DNA of 64,000 nucleotides, taken from Bradyrhizobium barranii subsp. barranii (lineage in GTDB: Bacteria; Pseudomonadota; Alphaproteobacteria; Rhizobiales; Xanthobacteraceae). Every line of letters begins with the position of its first letter. Within the stretch, counting starts at the first letter, position 1. The DNA lies in contig NZ_CP086136.1 of the NCBI RefSeq assembly GCF_017565645.3, positions 4,571,501 through 4,635,500 on the forward strand. The letters are read 5' to 3'. Of this stretch, positions 8,218 through 16,789 are shown piece after piece. The position numbers were made by a program, and so were the translations under genes. The notes under the pieces were generated by a model. The model ran no database searches and was not told where the DNA came from. It worked only from the letters and a program-made list of their open reading frames with translations.

Positions 8218-8379
8218 AAAGCCCCGCGTTCAGCATAACCCGGCAGGAATCCACTTAAATCCAGCGGGGCGCTGTCCAAACAACCGGGGCCAGCTCTCAT
8301 GCGATGCTCAGGATCACCCCAATGCGTTGCCATCCGTTCAATCGTTTCATCATTTTGCCCGACTCATTTACTCGCCCGA

Positions 8380-9067
8380 TCAGAAGCCATACCTGATTGC
8401 CTCAATCATCGTCACGCGGTCTCGCAGCGGCCCCTCTGGTAACACCCCGTAGCGTCCAGTGGTGCTCGCCTTGGTGTGCCCCAGCAACACGCCATGCTGC
8501 TCATCGAGATAACCAGCGGCGCGGAACGCGTCCGTGACGTTGTGGCGTAAGCTATGGAAGTTGACTCGCTTGTCCACCTTCACGCCGACGGCCCTAAAAT
8601 AGGCGTTGAAGAACTTTGAGGCGTCGCCGAAATAGCCGCGTTTGTCGCGCTCAGCCTCAGGGAACAGCCTCTGTTCGCCGCGCGCGACCATGCTGGAGTG
8701 GTATTCGAGCAAGCCAAGTTCGACAAGCCCGGAGTGCACTGGCACTACGCGCTTCGACCCTTCTGTCTTGGTCGACGTCGCTAATGTGGAAGATCCAGAC
8801 GCCGTGCAGTTGCCGAACGTCGGCGACCAGCAACTGACACAGCTCACCCAGCCGGGCGCCGGAATAGATGGCGATCAAGGGGACCCAATAGCGCCAGTCT
8901 CTGATGGCAACATTGCCGGGTTCGCTCTCAACCCCATCACCAAGGCATGTCCGGAACAGGGGAGAGCCGAAGATCGTTTGAAGCTGTTGCTCGGAGAACG
9001 TCCGATCTTTGCGCCGCTTGTCGATCGACAGATACATTCCGCTCATGACGTCGTCGTCAAGAGCTAT
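8380..9067 (-). pseudogene. Tyrosine integrase, C-terminal part (frameshifted)
   Basis: The catalytic half of a phage or island integrase, continuous with the N-terminal half at 10452-11536 before an IS256-type insertion. Read leftwards it carries SGARLGELCQL (catalytic Arg), HSLRHNVTDAF (His-x-x-Arg), LLGHTKASTTGRYG (His and nucleophilic Tyr) and ends IEAIRYGF. The first part (up to VWIFHISDVD) and the second part (from TSTKTEGSKR) are in different frames, so a small indel lies near 8770-8785. With the IS insertion the gene is disrupted twice, although every catalytic residue is still recognisable. Confidence 0.85.
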
Positions 9068-10451
9068 GGCTGATTTTGGGTGACGCGGCCTGATCAGGCG
9101 GCGTGGCTTTCAGTGTTCGGAATGACTTCGATTCCGTCGATGAACTTTACACCGGCGATGACTTTCGGCAACTGGTTCGTGCTCTTCAATCGCCGCCAGG
9201 TCTTCGATGCGGCGTCGATGAGCTTGAACACCATCAGCTTCGCAGTTTGTTGCGACAGCGATCCCTTGGTCCGCACCGTTCGGTGGCGCACCGTGGCGAA
9301 GACGCTCTCGATCGGGTTCGAGCTGCGTAGGTGGATCCAGTGCTCAGCAGGGAAGTCGAAGAAGGCGAGCAGCGCATGGCGATCCTTGATCAGGCACTCC
9401 ACCGCACGTCCGTATTTGACGTGGTATTTCTCGACGAAGACGTCGATCGCGGTTTCAGCTTCGGCCCGGTGTGGGGCCAGATAGATGTTCCGCAGGTCGT
9501 TCTTCATGGGGCCCTGCACGGATTTGGCGACCTTGTCGAGTACGTTGCTCACTTTATGGCACCAGCATCGTTGGTGCCGCGTGCCGGGAAAGGCCTCGTC
9601 CAGTGCCTTCCAGAAGCCGAGGGCGCCGTCGCCGATGGCGAGTTGCGGGGCAATCCGTAACCCGCGTTGCCGCAGGTCGATCAGGAGTTCGCGCCAGCTC
9701 TGCGCGCTCTCGCGCACGCCGACCTGGAAGCCGATCAGCTCCTTCTTGCCTTCCGGCGTGGTGCCAATCAGCACCAGCATGCATTCGCTGTGATCTTCCA
9801 TGCGGGCCTGCAGGTACACGCCATCGGCCCAGATGTAGACATAGCGACGCGCCGACAGATCGCGTCTCTGCCAGCGTTCGTACTCGACCTGCCAATCGGC
9901 CTTCAGGCCGGCGATCACCGAAGGCGACAGGTTCGGCGCATCCTTGCCGAGCAGCGCCGAGAGCGCCTCCTGGAAGTCGCCGGTCGAGATGCCGCGCAAA
10001 TAGAGGACCGGGATCAAGGCATCCAGGCTCTTCGTCCGCCGCGCCCATAGCGGCAGGATTGCCGAACTGAAGCGGAGGCGGTCGCCTGGCCCGCTCGCTC
10101 CGCGGTCGCGGACCTTGGACGAGCGACCTCCACCGGACCGATGCCGGTCGCAATCTCGCGCACCGGACCGTGCCCATGTCGGACCAGGCGCGCTCGACCG
10201 TCGGGCAGCGTCAGATTGGCCGTGCTGGCCAGAAACGCGCCAACCTCGATCTCGATCGCCCTGGCAAGCAGGTCCCGCGCGCCGGCACGAACGATATCGG
10301 TCAGTGGATCATCAACCGCGGACGGCTGACGGAAAGCAAGAACATTGGTAGTCTCGGTCATGGCGTATCGCTCTCCTCGAGAGGTTCTGGCAGGCTCGTC
10401 ACCCGCCTCGATACGCCGCCTTCCTCACACCGTCATCACCCAGATTCCGCC
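9068..10451 (-). mobile_element. IS256-family insertion sequence inside the integrase gene
   Basis: About 1.38 kb. The ends are imperfect inverted repeats: left GGCTGATTTTGGGTGA, right (reverse complement) GGCGGAATCTGGGTGA. The outermost ends and flank together form an exact 10-bp inverted repeat, GAGCTATGGC (9061-9070) and GCCATAGCTC (10449-10458). That is unlike the usual 8-9 bp direct target duplication. Fusing the flanks restores an open integrase frame (…YIDDGAIALDDDVMSG…). Confidence 0.85.
9094..10361 (-). pseudogene. IS256-family transposase, frameshifted
   Basis: Begins MTETTNVLAFRQPSAVDD at 10361 and ends IPNTESHAA at 9094. The DDE core is present: YIWADGVYLQARMED (Asp), LAIGDGALGFWKAL (Asp), the CWCHKVSNVLDK zinc-like stretch, and SNPIESVFATVRHRT (Glu). 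The frame breaks near 10117: the first part reads …GPVEVARP and the expected continuation KVRDRGASGPG lies in another frame. One missing base in a run of C (CGTCCAAGG where CGTCCCAAGG is expected) explains it. The element is therefore probably inactive unless the base loss is a sequencing error. Confidence 0.85.
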
Positions 10452-11536
10452 ATAGCTCCGTCGTCAATATACTCGTTCTGGAGCAGCCAACGCGCGAAGC
10501 TACCCAACGCCGCGAGATACTTGTTGGTCGTCTTCTGGCTGATCGGGGGCTTTTTGATCGTCGCATTCGCCTCGATCACCTTGCGGAAGGACAGGCCCTC
10601 AAACGCCTTACTATCCGCCGCTTTCACGGGCCAGCTCGCCAGCGCTTGCTTCCAATTACGGACGGCCTTCCGGGTGAGGGCAGTGATGTGCGAGGACTCG
10701 CCGACGAACTCGGCGAACAGCTTCACGATCTTGCGATTCTGGTCCCAGGTATCGGGCCGCGCGTCTCCAACCCGCTCGGTTTTAAACTTGTCGTAAAGCT
10801 CCATGAGGGTTTCGCCCGGCGCGGCAATCCGTTTGCCCTGGGTAAGATCAGCCGGCGCCACGATTGCGTCAGTAGGAACGCCGGCCCAATTGCCGGCATC
10901 GCGTTCGGCGGCTCGATCCAAGACCTGGACCTGGGCGCGCTGCAATCGTTGGCATAGATCGCGGTAGGCAGACGAGCCCTTCGCGATCAACAGCCGCTCG
11001 CTCTGGATCACATCATCGGCTTTCCATTCGATGAGGGCCGTCTCGCCGGTCGCGAGGTGCTTCCTAAGCTGAGCAAGTTGAATGGTCCGGCGCTCGCGAT
11101 CCATCGTCGCCGCGTTCTTCATGGCGATCAGCTCAATGGTCGCGTTCAACTGCACGATTGGATCCGCGGACCAGGGAACGCGCCCGGCCTCGACATCACG
11201 TGCAAGCTTGCTCTTTGCTTCCTGGATCTCCGTGTCAATCGGAAGCGCCAAGCGCGCCCGACCGTCCTGGGCGAGCTCGGTCTCATAGTGCGACCACACT
11301 GTGGCCTGGAGATCGGCGGGCGAGGGCTCTCGGCGCTGCTCCAGCTCGGCGAACTGCGCGCGGAAGGAAGCGATCACGGGCGCAGCTCTATCGCGTGCTT
11401 GGCGAGGATCGGTCGTCTTGAGGGACTGCCAGATCTCTTTGCGCTTAAGGACCGGCTGGAGCTTCAGGGGCACGCCGACGCGGACGTAGTAGGAGGTGCG
11501 GCCGGGTCGCTTTTGGATGTTTGTGGCGATCGACAT
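10452..11536 (-). pseudogene. Tyrosine integrase, N-terminal part (interrupted by IS256-type element)
   Basis: About 360 residues starting MSIATNIQKRPGRTSYYVRVGVP, the DUF6538-like N-terminus seen in many alphaproteobacterial island integrases (arm-type DNA binding). A long helical region follows, then the SAM-like core-binding domain (LMELYDKFKTERVGDARPDT…NRKIVKLFAEFVG and TTNKYLAALGSFARWLL). The frame runs into the IS at YIDDGA and stops in its end. The remaining catalytic half lies at 8380-9067. The intact protein would have integrated or excised this island. Confidence 0.85.
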
Positions 11537-11830
11537 TCGAGTCCTCGTAACCGTGACTCGTAACCACTACTCGTAACCGCTCAGCCAGAAAAGATGTTTA
11601 TTTTCATGTGATTATTGAAATCATTGAATTTTTGCTGGGGGTCCTCAGGGTCCAGGTTCCCCAGCCAGTTCCGGGCGATTTACCCAGATCATAACCTGCT
11701 CTGAATCAGGCCCCCGGCGAGGAGCCTGACGTGCCGTCGGCAGTCCGCGCCTTTGGTCGGTCCGGCCTCGGCGCCTTGGCCCGACTCATGGCGCCCGCGA
11801 TGCGCCGCGCGGCGATGCAAGGCGAAATGA
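11537..11830. other. Integrase upstream region and island edge, no gene
   Basis: This 294-base stretch holds the tandem repeats described separately and an AT-rich segment (11591-11633). It also has an inverted repeat GCTGGGG/CCCCAGC (11634-11640 and 11659-11665) and a GC-rich tail running into the metacaspase stop. No tRNA cloverleaf or coding frame with a ribosome site is visible. It is the most likely place for the integrase promoter and perhaps the attachment site. Confidence 0.4.
11544..11578. repeat. Three tandem 9-bp repeats with 13-bp period
   Basis: CTCGTAACC occurs at 11544-11552, 11557-11565 and 11570-11578, each separated by four different bases (reverse complement GGTTACGAG). 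The array begins eight bases upstream of the integrase start codon. Evenly spaced direct repeats here resemble arm-type integrase sites, excisionase sites or a repressor operator. Confidence 0.6.
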
Positions 11831-13654
11831 TTAGCGGCGCTTCTTCCGGCCCGTCTTGGCGGCACGCTTCTTCGGCGCCCGTCGCTGGCCGCGACCTGCA
11901 TCTGCAGCGCCCCATGGAATTTTTGCGCTGACGCGCGTCTTGGCGCCGACGAGATTGGGCGTCTGGTTGTATTTGAGGCGACGGAGTTTGGCCGTGACGA
12001 GTTCGCTCAGCTCCTGGAACGACGGATTGGCGCCGCGGTCTCGTTGTTCGCGCAGCACCTTCGCCATGCAGAACGTGTAGGCGCCATACGACGTGACGCC
12101 GTCACGATATTCATAGGACAGCTCCTGCTCCTGGCAGGCCTCGAGGAGAATCGGCAGGTAAGGACCGTGATGCCCGAGCTCGGCTCGCGTCTTGTTGTAT
12201 TCCTTGTCGGGCTGGGTGCGGAGCGCCATGCTGCGCCCGAGCCGTTGCGTGGCGCCGTTGTCGCCGAGATAGTCGGCGCCGTTTTTGCTCTTGCTCAGGC
12301 TCTCGTTGAGGGGAGGGAACTCGCGCGGCACCCACATGCCTTCGCTTGCCTCCCACCGCAGCGCCCGGTGGCGGATATCGTCGGGCGGCGTCAGGCCGCG
12401 GATACGCGGACCACCGTCACGTGTCATGCCGCCGGAATGGCAGCAGTCGAGCATGGCGACGAAATAGCAGTCGTACGGGAGCTGTGAGTAGAGCTGGCTG
12501 AACTGGCGGTCGAGAATGGCGTGCTCGGGCGTCCAGTCGAAATCATAGGGAACGAGGCACTCGTCGACGCTATCCGGTGCGCCGCGAGGGCTGTATCTGG
12601 GAATCTGGGCGCCATGGCCCGAGTAGAACAGCATGCGCTCGTCGCCGTCGCGCACGCCCTCGAGCAGCCAGTGAAGCCTTTCCATGATGCCCTGCGCCGT
12701 CGCCCGCTCATTGAGCACGACGCGTATTTCGTCCGGCTTGAAGCCGCTTTCCTGTAGCACCGAGCTCATGAGGAATACGTCGTTGACGCATCCTTCGAGC
12801 CTGTCCGCGGGTTTGGGATAGTCGTTGATGCCGATCAGCAGGGCGCGGCGGGTCGGCCGGGTGTCAATGCGGGCAATCCCCCGCGCGGCGCTGACGATGG
12901 AGCGGGACGTCGGCACCGGGACCACGTCGTGCCAGACGGTGGCGACGGTCTCGGGGCGCGACAGGTACCAGGTCGCGTTGTGATTCAGGAGATCGTTGGG
13001 GACATCGAACGGTGTCAGTACCTGCTGAAAATTGTCTGCGGCGATCTCGAGCGGATAGGTGAGAACGCGATCTTCCCGGTTGAACAGATGGTACCATTTC
13101 CGGCAGGGAAGGTCCTGAATGCGGCCTGCGAAGACGTCGCGCACGGCGGGATTGCCGATCTGCGAGCCGAACGTGACGAAGACTTTGTCCCTGATCGCAG
13201 CGGGGTTGCGCACGAACGTGTCGTAGCAGATCAGCGAGCCGAGGCTGTGAGCCAGGACAACGTCGTAGTTGCCGCTCTTCAGCTTGTCGAGGACCGCGCC
13301 GCGCAGCGCGGCCTGCAACTGCTCATCCACCGACCACTGGGCGACCATGCCCGCGGTCCATCTGATCAGGGTTGGTACATCATCGAGGCCGCGTGTGCCC
13401 GCGAGCAGATCACCGATCCCATGGACGGTCGCGCTCGCCAGCAGTTTCGCCAGCGCGATGCCGTAGGTGACGAGGTTGGGCGGGCTCTTGTCGAACAGGT
13501 CGTCATACGAGAGGAAGTCGATGGCCGGGTTGAGGCTCTGATCGACGGACTGGACGGCGCGTATGATCGCCTCGGACCATGACTTTCGAAACTCGGCGTC
13601 GATCTCCGCGTGACCGACGCCGTGGACACAAAGCAATGACAGGCGGGTGCTCAT
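11831..13654 (-). CDS. Alpha/beta-hydrolase - metacaspase (peptidase C14) fusion protein
   Basis: A 607-residue soluble protein with two enzymatic halves. Residues 1-250 form an alpha/beta hydrolase: strand LSLLCVHGVGH, nucleophile elbow VVLAHSLGSLICYDTF (Ser137), NREDRVLTY (possible Asp195) and LLNHNATWYLS (possible His225). Residues 265-480 are a caspase-like p20 domain: RRALLIGINDYP, FYSGHGAQIPR (His347) and FVAMLDCCHSGGM (Cys405 of the DCCHSG motif). A p10-like part follows (YGAYTFCMAKVL). The end is a very basic tail, RAPKKRAAKTGRKKRR. Both catalytic dyads look intact. Metacaspases cleave after Arg or Lys in regulated proteolysis and, in some bacteria, in cell-death or defence systems; the role here is unknown. 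The start at 13654 begins at the first hydrolase strand. Confidence 0.85.
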   Translation of the reverse strand: MSTRLSLLCVHGVGHAEIDAEFRKSWSEAIIRAVQSVDQSLNPAIDFLSYDDLFDKSPPNLVTYGIALAKLLASATVHGIGDLLAGTRGLDDVPTLIRWTAGMVAQWSVDEQLQAALRGAVLDKLKSGNYDVVLAHSLGSLICYDTFVRNPAAIRDKVFVTFGSQIGNPAVRDVFAGRIQDLPCRKWYHLFNREDRVLTYPLEIAADNFQQVLTPFDVPNDLLNHNATWYLSRPETVATVWHDVVPVPTSRSIVSAARGIARIDTRPTRRALLIGINDYPKPADRLEGCVNDVFLMSSVLQESGFKPDEIRVVLNERATAQGIMERLHWLLEGVRDGDERMLFYSGHGAQIPRYSPRGAPDSVDECLVPYDFDWTPEHAILDRQFSQLYSQLPYDCYFVAMLDCCHSGGMTRDGGPRIRGLTPPDDIRHRALRWEASEGMWVPREFPPLNESLSKSKNGADYLGDNGATQRLGRSMALRTQPDKEYNKTRAELGHHGPYLPILLEACQEQELSYEYRDGVTSYGAYTFCMAKVLREQRDRGANPSFQELSELVTAKLRRLKYNQTPNLVGAKTRVSAKIPWGAADAGRGQRRAPKKRAAKTGRKKRR

Positions 13655-13859
13655 GAAAGCTGCCTTCTCAACTGCAATCTGAAGTAGCCGATGTGCGAGC
13701 GCAAACGTCCGGGATGATGTCACGGCGCGGCGAGCTTCAAATGTGAAGTAGCGCACGAAATCCTCGCGACAGTTTGCCTCACCTTGTGGGTGCGATGACG
13801 TGTCGGATCGTTGTGCGCCGCTACGTCCTTGGGGCAGGCAACCCAAAGGAGATCCCGTG

Positions 13860-14222
13860 ATGCCCTATGTCGATGGTTTCGTGCTGGCCGTGCCGAAGGA
13901 CAAGATCGAGGCCTACAAGGCGCTGGCGCGAAAGGCCTGCGCGGTGTGGATGGAACACGGCGCGCTCGATTACGTCGAGTGCATCGGCGACGACGTGCCC
14001 TATGGCGAGTTGACCTCGTTTCCGCGCGCGGTGATCGCGAAGGAGGACGAGGTCGTGGTGTTCTCCTGGATCGTCTACCGTGACCGGGAGACCCGCGATG
14101 CCGTCAACAAGAAGGTGATGGCCGATGAGCGGCTCAAGGGCGCCGACATGCCCTTCGACGGCAAGCGCATGATCTATGGCGGCTTCACGACGCTGCTGCG
14201 GGCGAGCGACGTCGTCGGCTGA
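13860..14222 (+). CDS. DUF1428 family protein (YbaA-like)
   Basis: A 120-residue dimeric alpha-beta barrel protein of unknown function. The family pattern is clear: MPYVDGFVLAVPKDK at the start, ALDYVECIGDDVPYGELTSFP, then VVFSWIVYRDRETRDAVNKKVM and MIYGGFTTLL at the end. The ATG at 13860 lies nine bases from a strong AAAGGAG; a GTG one codon earlier is also possible. It is divergent from the metacaspase gene with about 200 bases between them, and monocistronic as far as can be seen. Confidence 0.9.
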   Translation: MPYVDGFVLAVPKDKIEAYKALARKACAVWMEHGALDYVECIGDDVPYGELTSFPRAVIAKEDEVVVFSWIVYRDRETRDAVNKKVMADERLKGADMPFDGKRMIYGGFTTLLRASDVVG

Positions 14223-14591
14223 CGGCGTTTCGCAGGGTGGGTTGACGACAGCCTCACCCACCGCCTCTGCGTTCGCAGAAACACACGGGGGCCGGGTTAC
14301 GCCAGCGGACCGCGCTTGGCGCAGTCGCAGTGTTAACCCACCCCTGCAGATGGCAATGACGTCCGCCGTTCGGGTTACCGCGTTCGCGCCGGACGACGCC
14401 GGATTTGAACGCCGCCCGCGCCGGCGCGTTCGCTGCCTCCTATGCAGCAATGCGCAAGTCCGTTTCACCTTGCCGGTGTCCGGCTGGCATGCCATCCTAG
14501 ATCCACCAGGCATAAACAAACGGAAGCGGGCGCTTAGCCTGCAGCTTCCAAAATAGCTTGGTCGGGGAAACCCTTTGGGAGGTCTGATTTG
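14223..14591. repeat. Intergenic region with long-range palindromic repeat
   Basis: GCAGGGTGGGTT (14232-14243) pairs with AACCCACCCCTGC (14335-14347), apart from one extra C. This is an intergenic repeat type frequent in Bradyrhizobium. The rest, up to the binding-protein gene, is GC-rich and has no convincing frame. A promoter for the HAAT operon is expected here, but I cannot assign its boxes. Confidence 0.5.
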
Positions 14592-15845
14592 ATGAATTTC
14601 AAGCACGTCACCGGGCTGTTTTGCGCAGCCGCGATCTTCCTTGCGCTGGGCTCCGGCACGCAGGCCCAGGACAAGGTCATCAAGATCGGCGTCATCATGC
14701 CGATGTCCGGCGGCACCGCCTCGATCGGTGCGCACGCCAAGGCGGCGCTCGAAGTCGCCATGGACATCATCAACAACGCCCATCCTGAGCTTGGCAATCT
14801 GCCGCTGGCGAAGAACGCCGGCCTTGCCGGCCTCGGCGGCGCCAAGATCGAGGCTGTGTTCGCCGACAACCAGGGCAACCCGGCGACGGGCCAGAATCAG
14901 GCGCTACGCCTGATCACGGAGGAGAAGGTGGCGGCCGTGTTCGGCTCCTACCAGTCCGGCGTCACGCTGACTTCGAGCGCGATCGCCGAGAAATACGGCG
15001 TTCCTTTCCTGAACTCGGAATCGGTCGCCGCCAATCTCACCGAGCGCGGCTTCAAATGGTTCTTCCGCACCACGCCGATTGCGACCGATTTCGCCAAGAT
15101 CTATGTCGACTTCCTCGCCGACATCAAGGCGCAGGGTGCCAAGACCGACAGCGTCGCGGTGGTCCATGACAACACCGAATACGGCACCTCGGTCGCCAAC
15201 ACGATCGCCGGCGCCTTCAAGGAAAAGGGCCAGCCGATCGCGCTCGACATCGCCTATCCCGTCAATGCGACCGACTTGCAGGGCCAGGTGCTCCAGCTCA
15301 AGGACAAGAAGCCCGACGTCGTCATCATGATCAGCTACACGTCGGATGCGATCCTGTTCGCCAAGACCATGCAGTCGCTCGACTACAAGCCGGCCGTGCT
15401 GCTGGCCGACGATGCCGGCTACTCCGATCCGTCCTTCACCAAGGCGGTCGGCAAGATCTCGCAAGGCGTCTTCAACCGCTCGTCCTGGGTCGTGGGACCG
15501 CCGGGCTCGGCGTCCGCCATCATCGCCGAGATGTACAAGAAGAAGAGCGGCGAGGAGATGGACGACACGGTCGCCCGGCAGATGCAGGGCTTCTTCGTGC
15601 TGGCCGATGCCATCGACCGCGCCGGCTCGACCGAGCCTGCAAAGATCCAGGCCGCGCTGAGGGCGACGGACCTGAAGCCCGAGCAGCTCATGATCGGCTA
15701 CAAGGGCGTGAAGTTCGACGACAAGGGCCAGAACATCCTGGCTTCCGGCGCCATCATCCAGCTCCAGGATGGCGAGAACTACGTCGCGGTATGGCCGAAG
15801 ACCAATGCCGAGAAGGCACCGGTACTGCCCTACAAGGGCTGGTAA
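14592..15845 (+). CDS. HAAT-family ABC transporter substrate-binding protein
   Basis: A 417-residue periplasmic type-1 binding protein (Leu/Ile/Val receptor family). A Sec signal peptide ends in GSGTQAQ near residue 26. The mature protein starts VIKIGVIMPMSGGTASIGAHAK, the ligand-lobe signature of this family, and shows FADNQGNPATGQNQA, VAAVFGSYQSGVTL and VVHDNTEYG. The GGGAGG nine bases upstream fits ATG 14592. It is the first gene of a complete five-gene transporter. Ligands in this family include branched-chain amino acids, short amides, urea and aromatic acids; the sequence alone does not decide. A strong hairpin follows the stop. Confidence 0.9.
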   Translation: MNFKHVTGLFCAAAIFLALGSGTQAQDKVIKIGVIMPMSGGTASIGAHAKAALEVAMDIINNAHPELGNLPLAKNAGLAGLGGAKIEAVFADNQGNPATGQNQALRLITEEKVAAVFGSYQSGVTLTSSAIAEKYGVPFLNSESVAANLTERGFKWFFRTTPIATDFAKIYVDFLADIKAQGAKTDSVAVVHDNTEYGTSVANTIAGAFKEKGQPIALDIAYPVNATDLQGQVLQLKDKKPDVVIMISYTSDAILFAKTMQSLDYKPAVLLADDAGYSDPSFTKAVGKISQGVFNRSSWVVGPPGSASAIIAEMYKKKSGEEMDDTVARQMQGFFVLADAIDRAGSTEPAKIQAALRATDLKPEQLMIGYKGVKFDDKGQNILASGAIIQLQDGENYVAVWPKTNAEKAPVLPYKGW

Positions 15846-15854
15846 GATTGCCTG

Positions 15855-15880
15855 AAGGCGGGACCGCGCGTCCCGCCTTT
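15855..15880 (+). terminator. GC-rich hairpin between binding protein and permease genes
   Basis: AAGGCGGGAC (15855-15864) and GTCCCGCCTT (15870-15879) form a perfect 10-bp stem with a 5-base loop, followed by TTT. It probably protects the binding-protein mRNA or attenuates the downstream permease genes, giving an excess of binding protein. Confidence 0.7.
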
Positions 15881-15912
15881 CCCAGAATGTTTTGATCAGA
15901 GCAACGCAGCTC

Positions 15913-16776
15913 ATGTCCTTCGTACTCGTGCAGGTGATTGTCGGCGGGCTTCTGCTTGGCGCCGTCTACGCCCTATTTTCCTCGGGCCTCACGCTGGTGT
16001 GGGGCATGATGAACATCGTCAATTTCGCGCATGGCGACTTCGTCATGCTTGGCATGTACGTCGCCTATGTCGTCTATACGCTGATGGGGGGAGGGCCCAT
16101 CCTCGGCGCCCCACTGGCGACACTGGTGCTCGCGACCGTCGGGGTCGTCGTCTATTTCGCCCTGATCCGCGACATCATGAAGGGGCCGATGCTGGCGCAG
16201 ATCCTCGGCACGTTCGGGCTCGCGCTGCTGCTGCGCTATTCCGTGTTCTGGTGGTTCGGCGCCAACTTCCTGTCGATGCCGTCGAATATCGTCGGCGGCA
16301 CTTATGCGTTTGCGGGCCTGCGGATCGAAGCCTCGCGGCTGCTTGCCGGTGTCGTCGCGCTGCTGGTGACATTCGGCCTCCACCTGCTTCTGACGCGCAC
16401 ATCGCTTGGTTCAAAAATGCTGGCGGTGGCGGAGGATCAGACCGCGGCTCAGCTTATGGGCATCAGGCCCGATACCATGCAGGCGATTGCCTGGGCCATC
16501 GCGGCCGGCGCCACCGGCCTTGCCGGCGCGCTGATCGCGAACTTCTTCTACATCGTGCCGACGGTCGGCGAGACGCTCGGCATCGTCGCCTTCGTCACGG
16601 TATCCCTTGGCGGCTTCGGCAGCGTGCCCGGCGCGCTCGTCGCGGGCCTGTTGATCGGCGTGATCGAGTCGCTCTCCGGCTATCTGATCGGTGCGGTCTA
16701 CAAGGACATCGTCGTCTATGTCCTGTTCCTGTTCTTCCTCTGGTTCCGGCCGCAAGGCCTGATGGGCAAGCTCTGA
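15913..16776 (+). CDS. livH: HAAT ABC transporter permease, LivH type
   Basis: A 287-residue inner-membrane permease with about eight hydrophobic spans. The LivH fingerprints are present: GAVYALFSSGLTLVWGMMNIVNFAHGDF near the N-terminus, MLAQILGTFGLALLLRY in the middle, and the cytoplasmic coupling loop SKMLAVAEDQTAAQLMGI followed by VSLGGFGSVPGALVAGLLIG. ATG 15913 is chosen, although its ribosome site is weak; an upstream TTG at 15892 is the alternative. It pairs with the LivM permease 13 bases downstream. Confidence 0.92.
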   Translation: MSFVLVQVIVGGLLLGAVYALFSSGLTLVWGMMNIVNFAHGDFVMLGMYVAYVVYTLMGGGPILGAPLATLVLATVGVVVYFALIRDIMKGPMLAQILGTFGLALLLRYSVFWWFGANFLSMPSNIVGGTYAFAGLRIEASRLLAGVVALLVTFGLHLLLTRTSLGSKMLAVAEDQTAAQLMGIRPDTMQAIAWAIAAGATGLAGALIANFFYIVPTVGETLGIVAFVTVSLGGFGSVPGALVAGLLIGVIESLSGYLIGAVYKDIVVYVLFLFFLWFRPQGLMGKL

Positions 16777-16789
16777 TGAGAAAGCTGCA

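Larger units (their letters stand above)
6932..8299 (+). mobile_element. IS3-family insertion sequence
   Basis: A 1,368-bp element with terminal inverted repeats beginning TGAGAGCTGGCCCCG at both ends (15 bases exact, then a GGACAG block; 23 of 28 match). It carries orfA and orfB on the plus strand. The flanks show no 3-4 bp direct repeat (GATCCA on the left, TGCGAT on the right), so the copy may have lost its original flanks by recombination or deletion. Confidence 0.9.

Noticed and set aside
11630..11670. Possible tRNA 3' end or attachment site (GCTGGGG…GGTTCCCCAGCCA)
   Set aside because: The GGTTC and CCA-like end suggest a T-arm, but no acceptor, D or anticodon stems can be placed upstream, so it is listed only as an inverted repeat in the gap.
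14176..14556. 126-residue plus-strand frame between DUF1428 and the binding-protein gene
   Set aside because: It begins inside DUF1428, crosses the palindromic repeat and has no recognisable domain or ribosome site.
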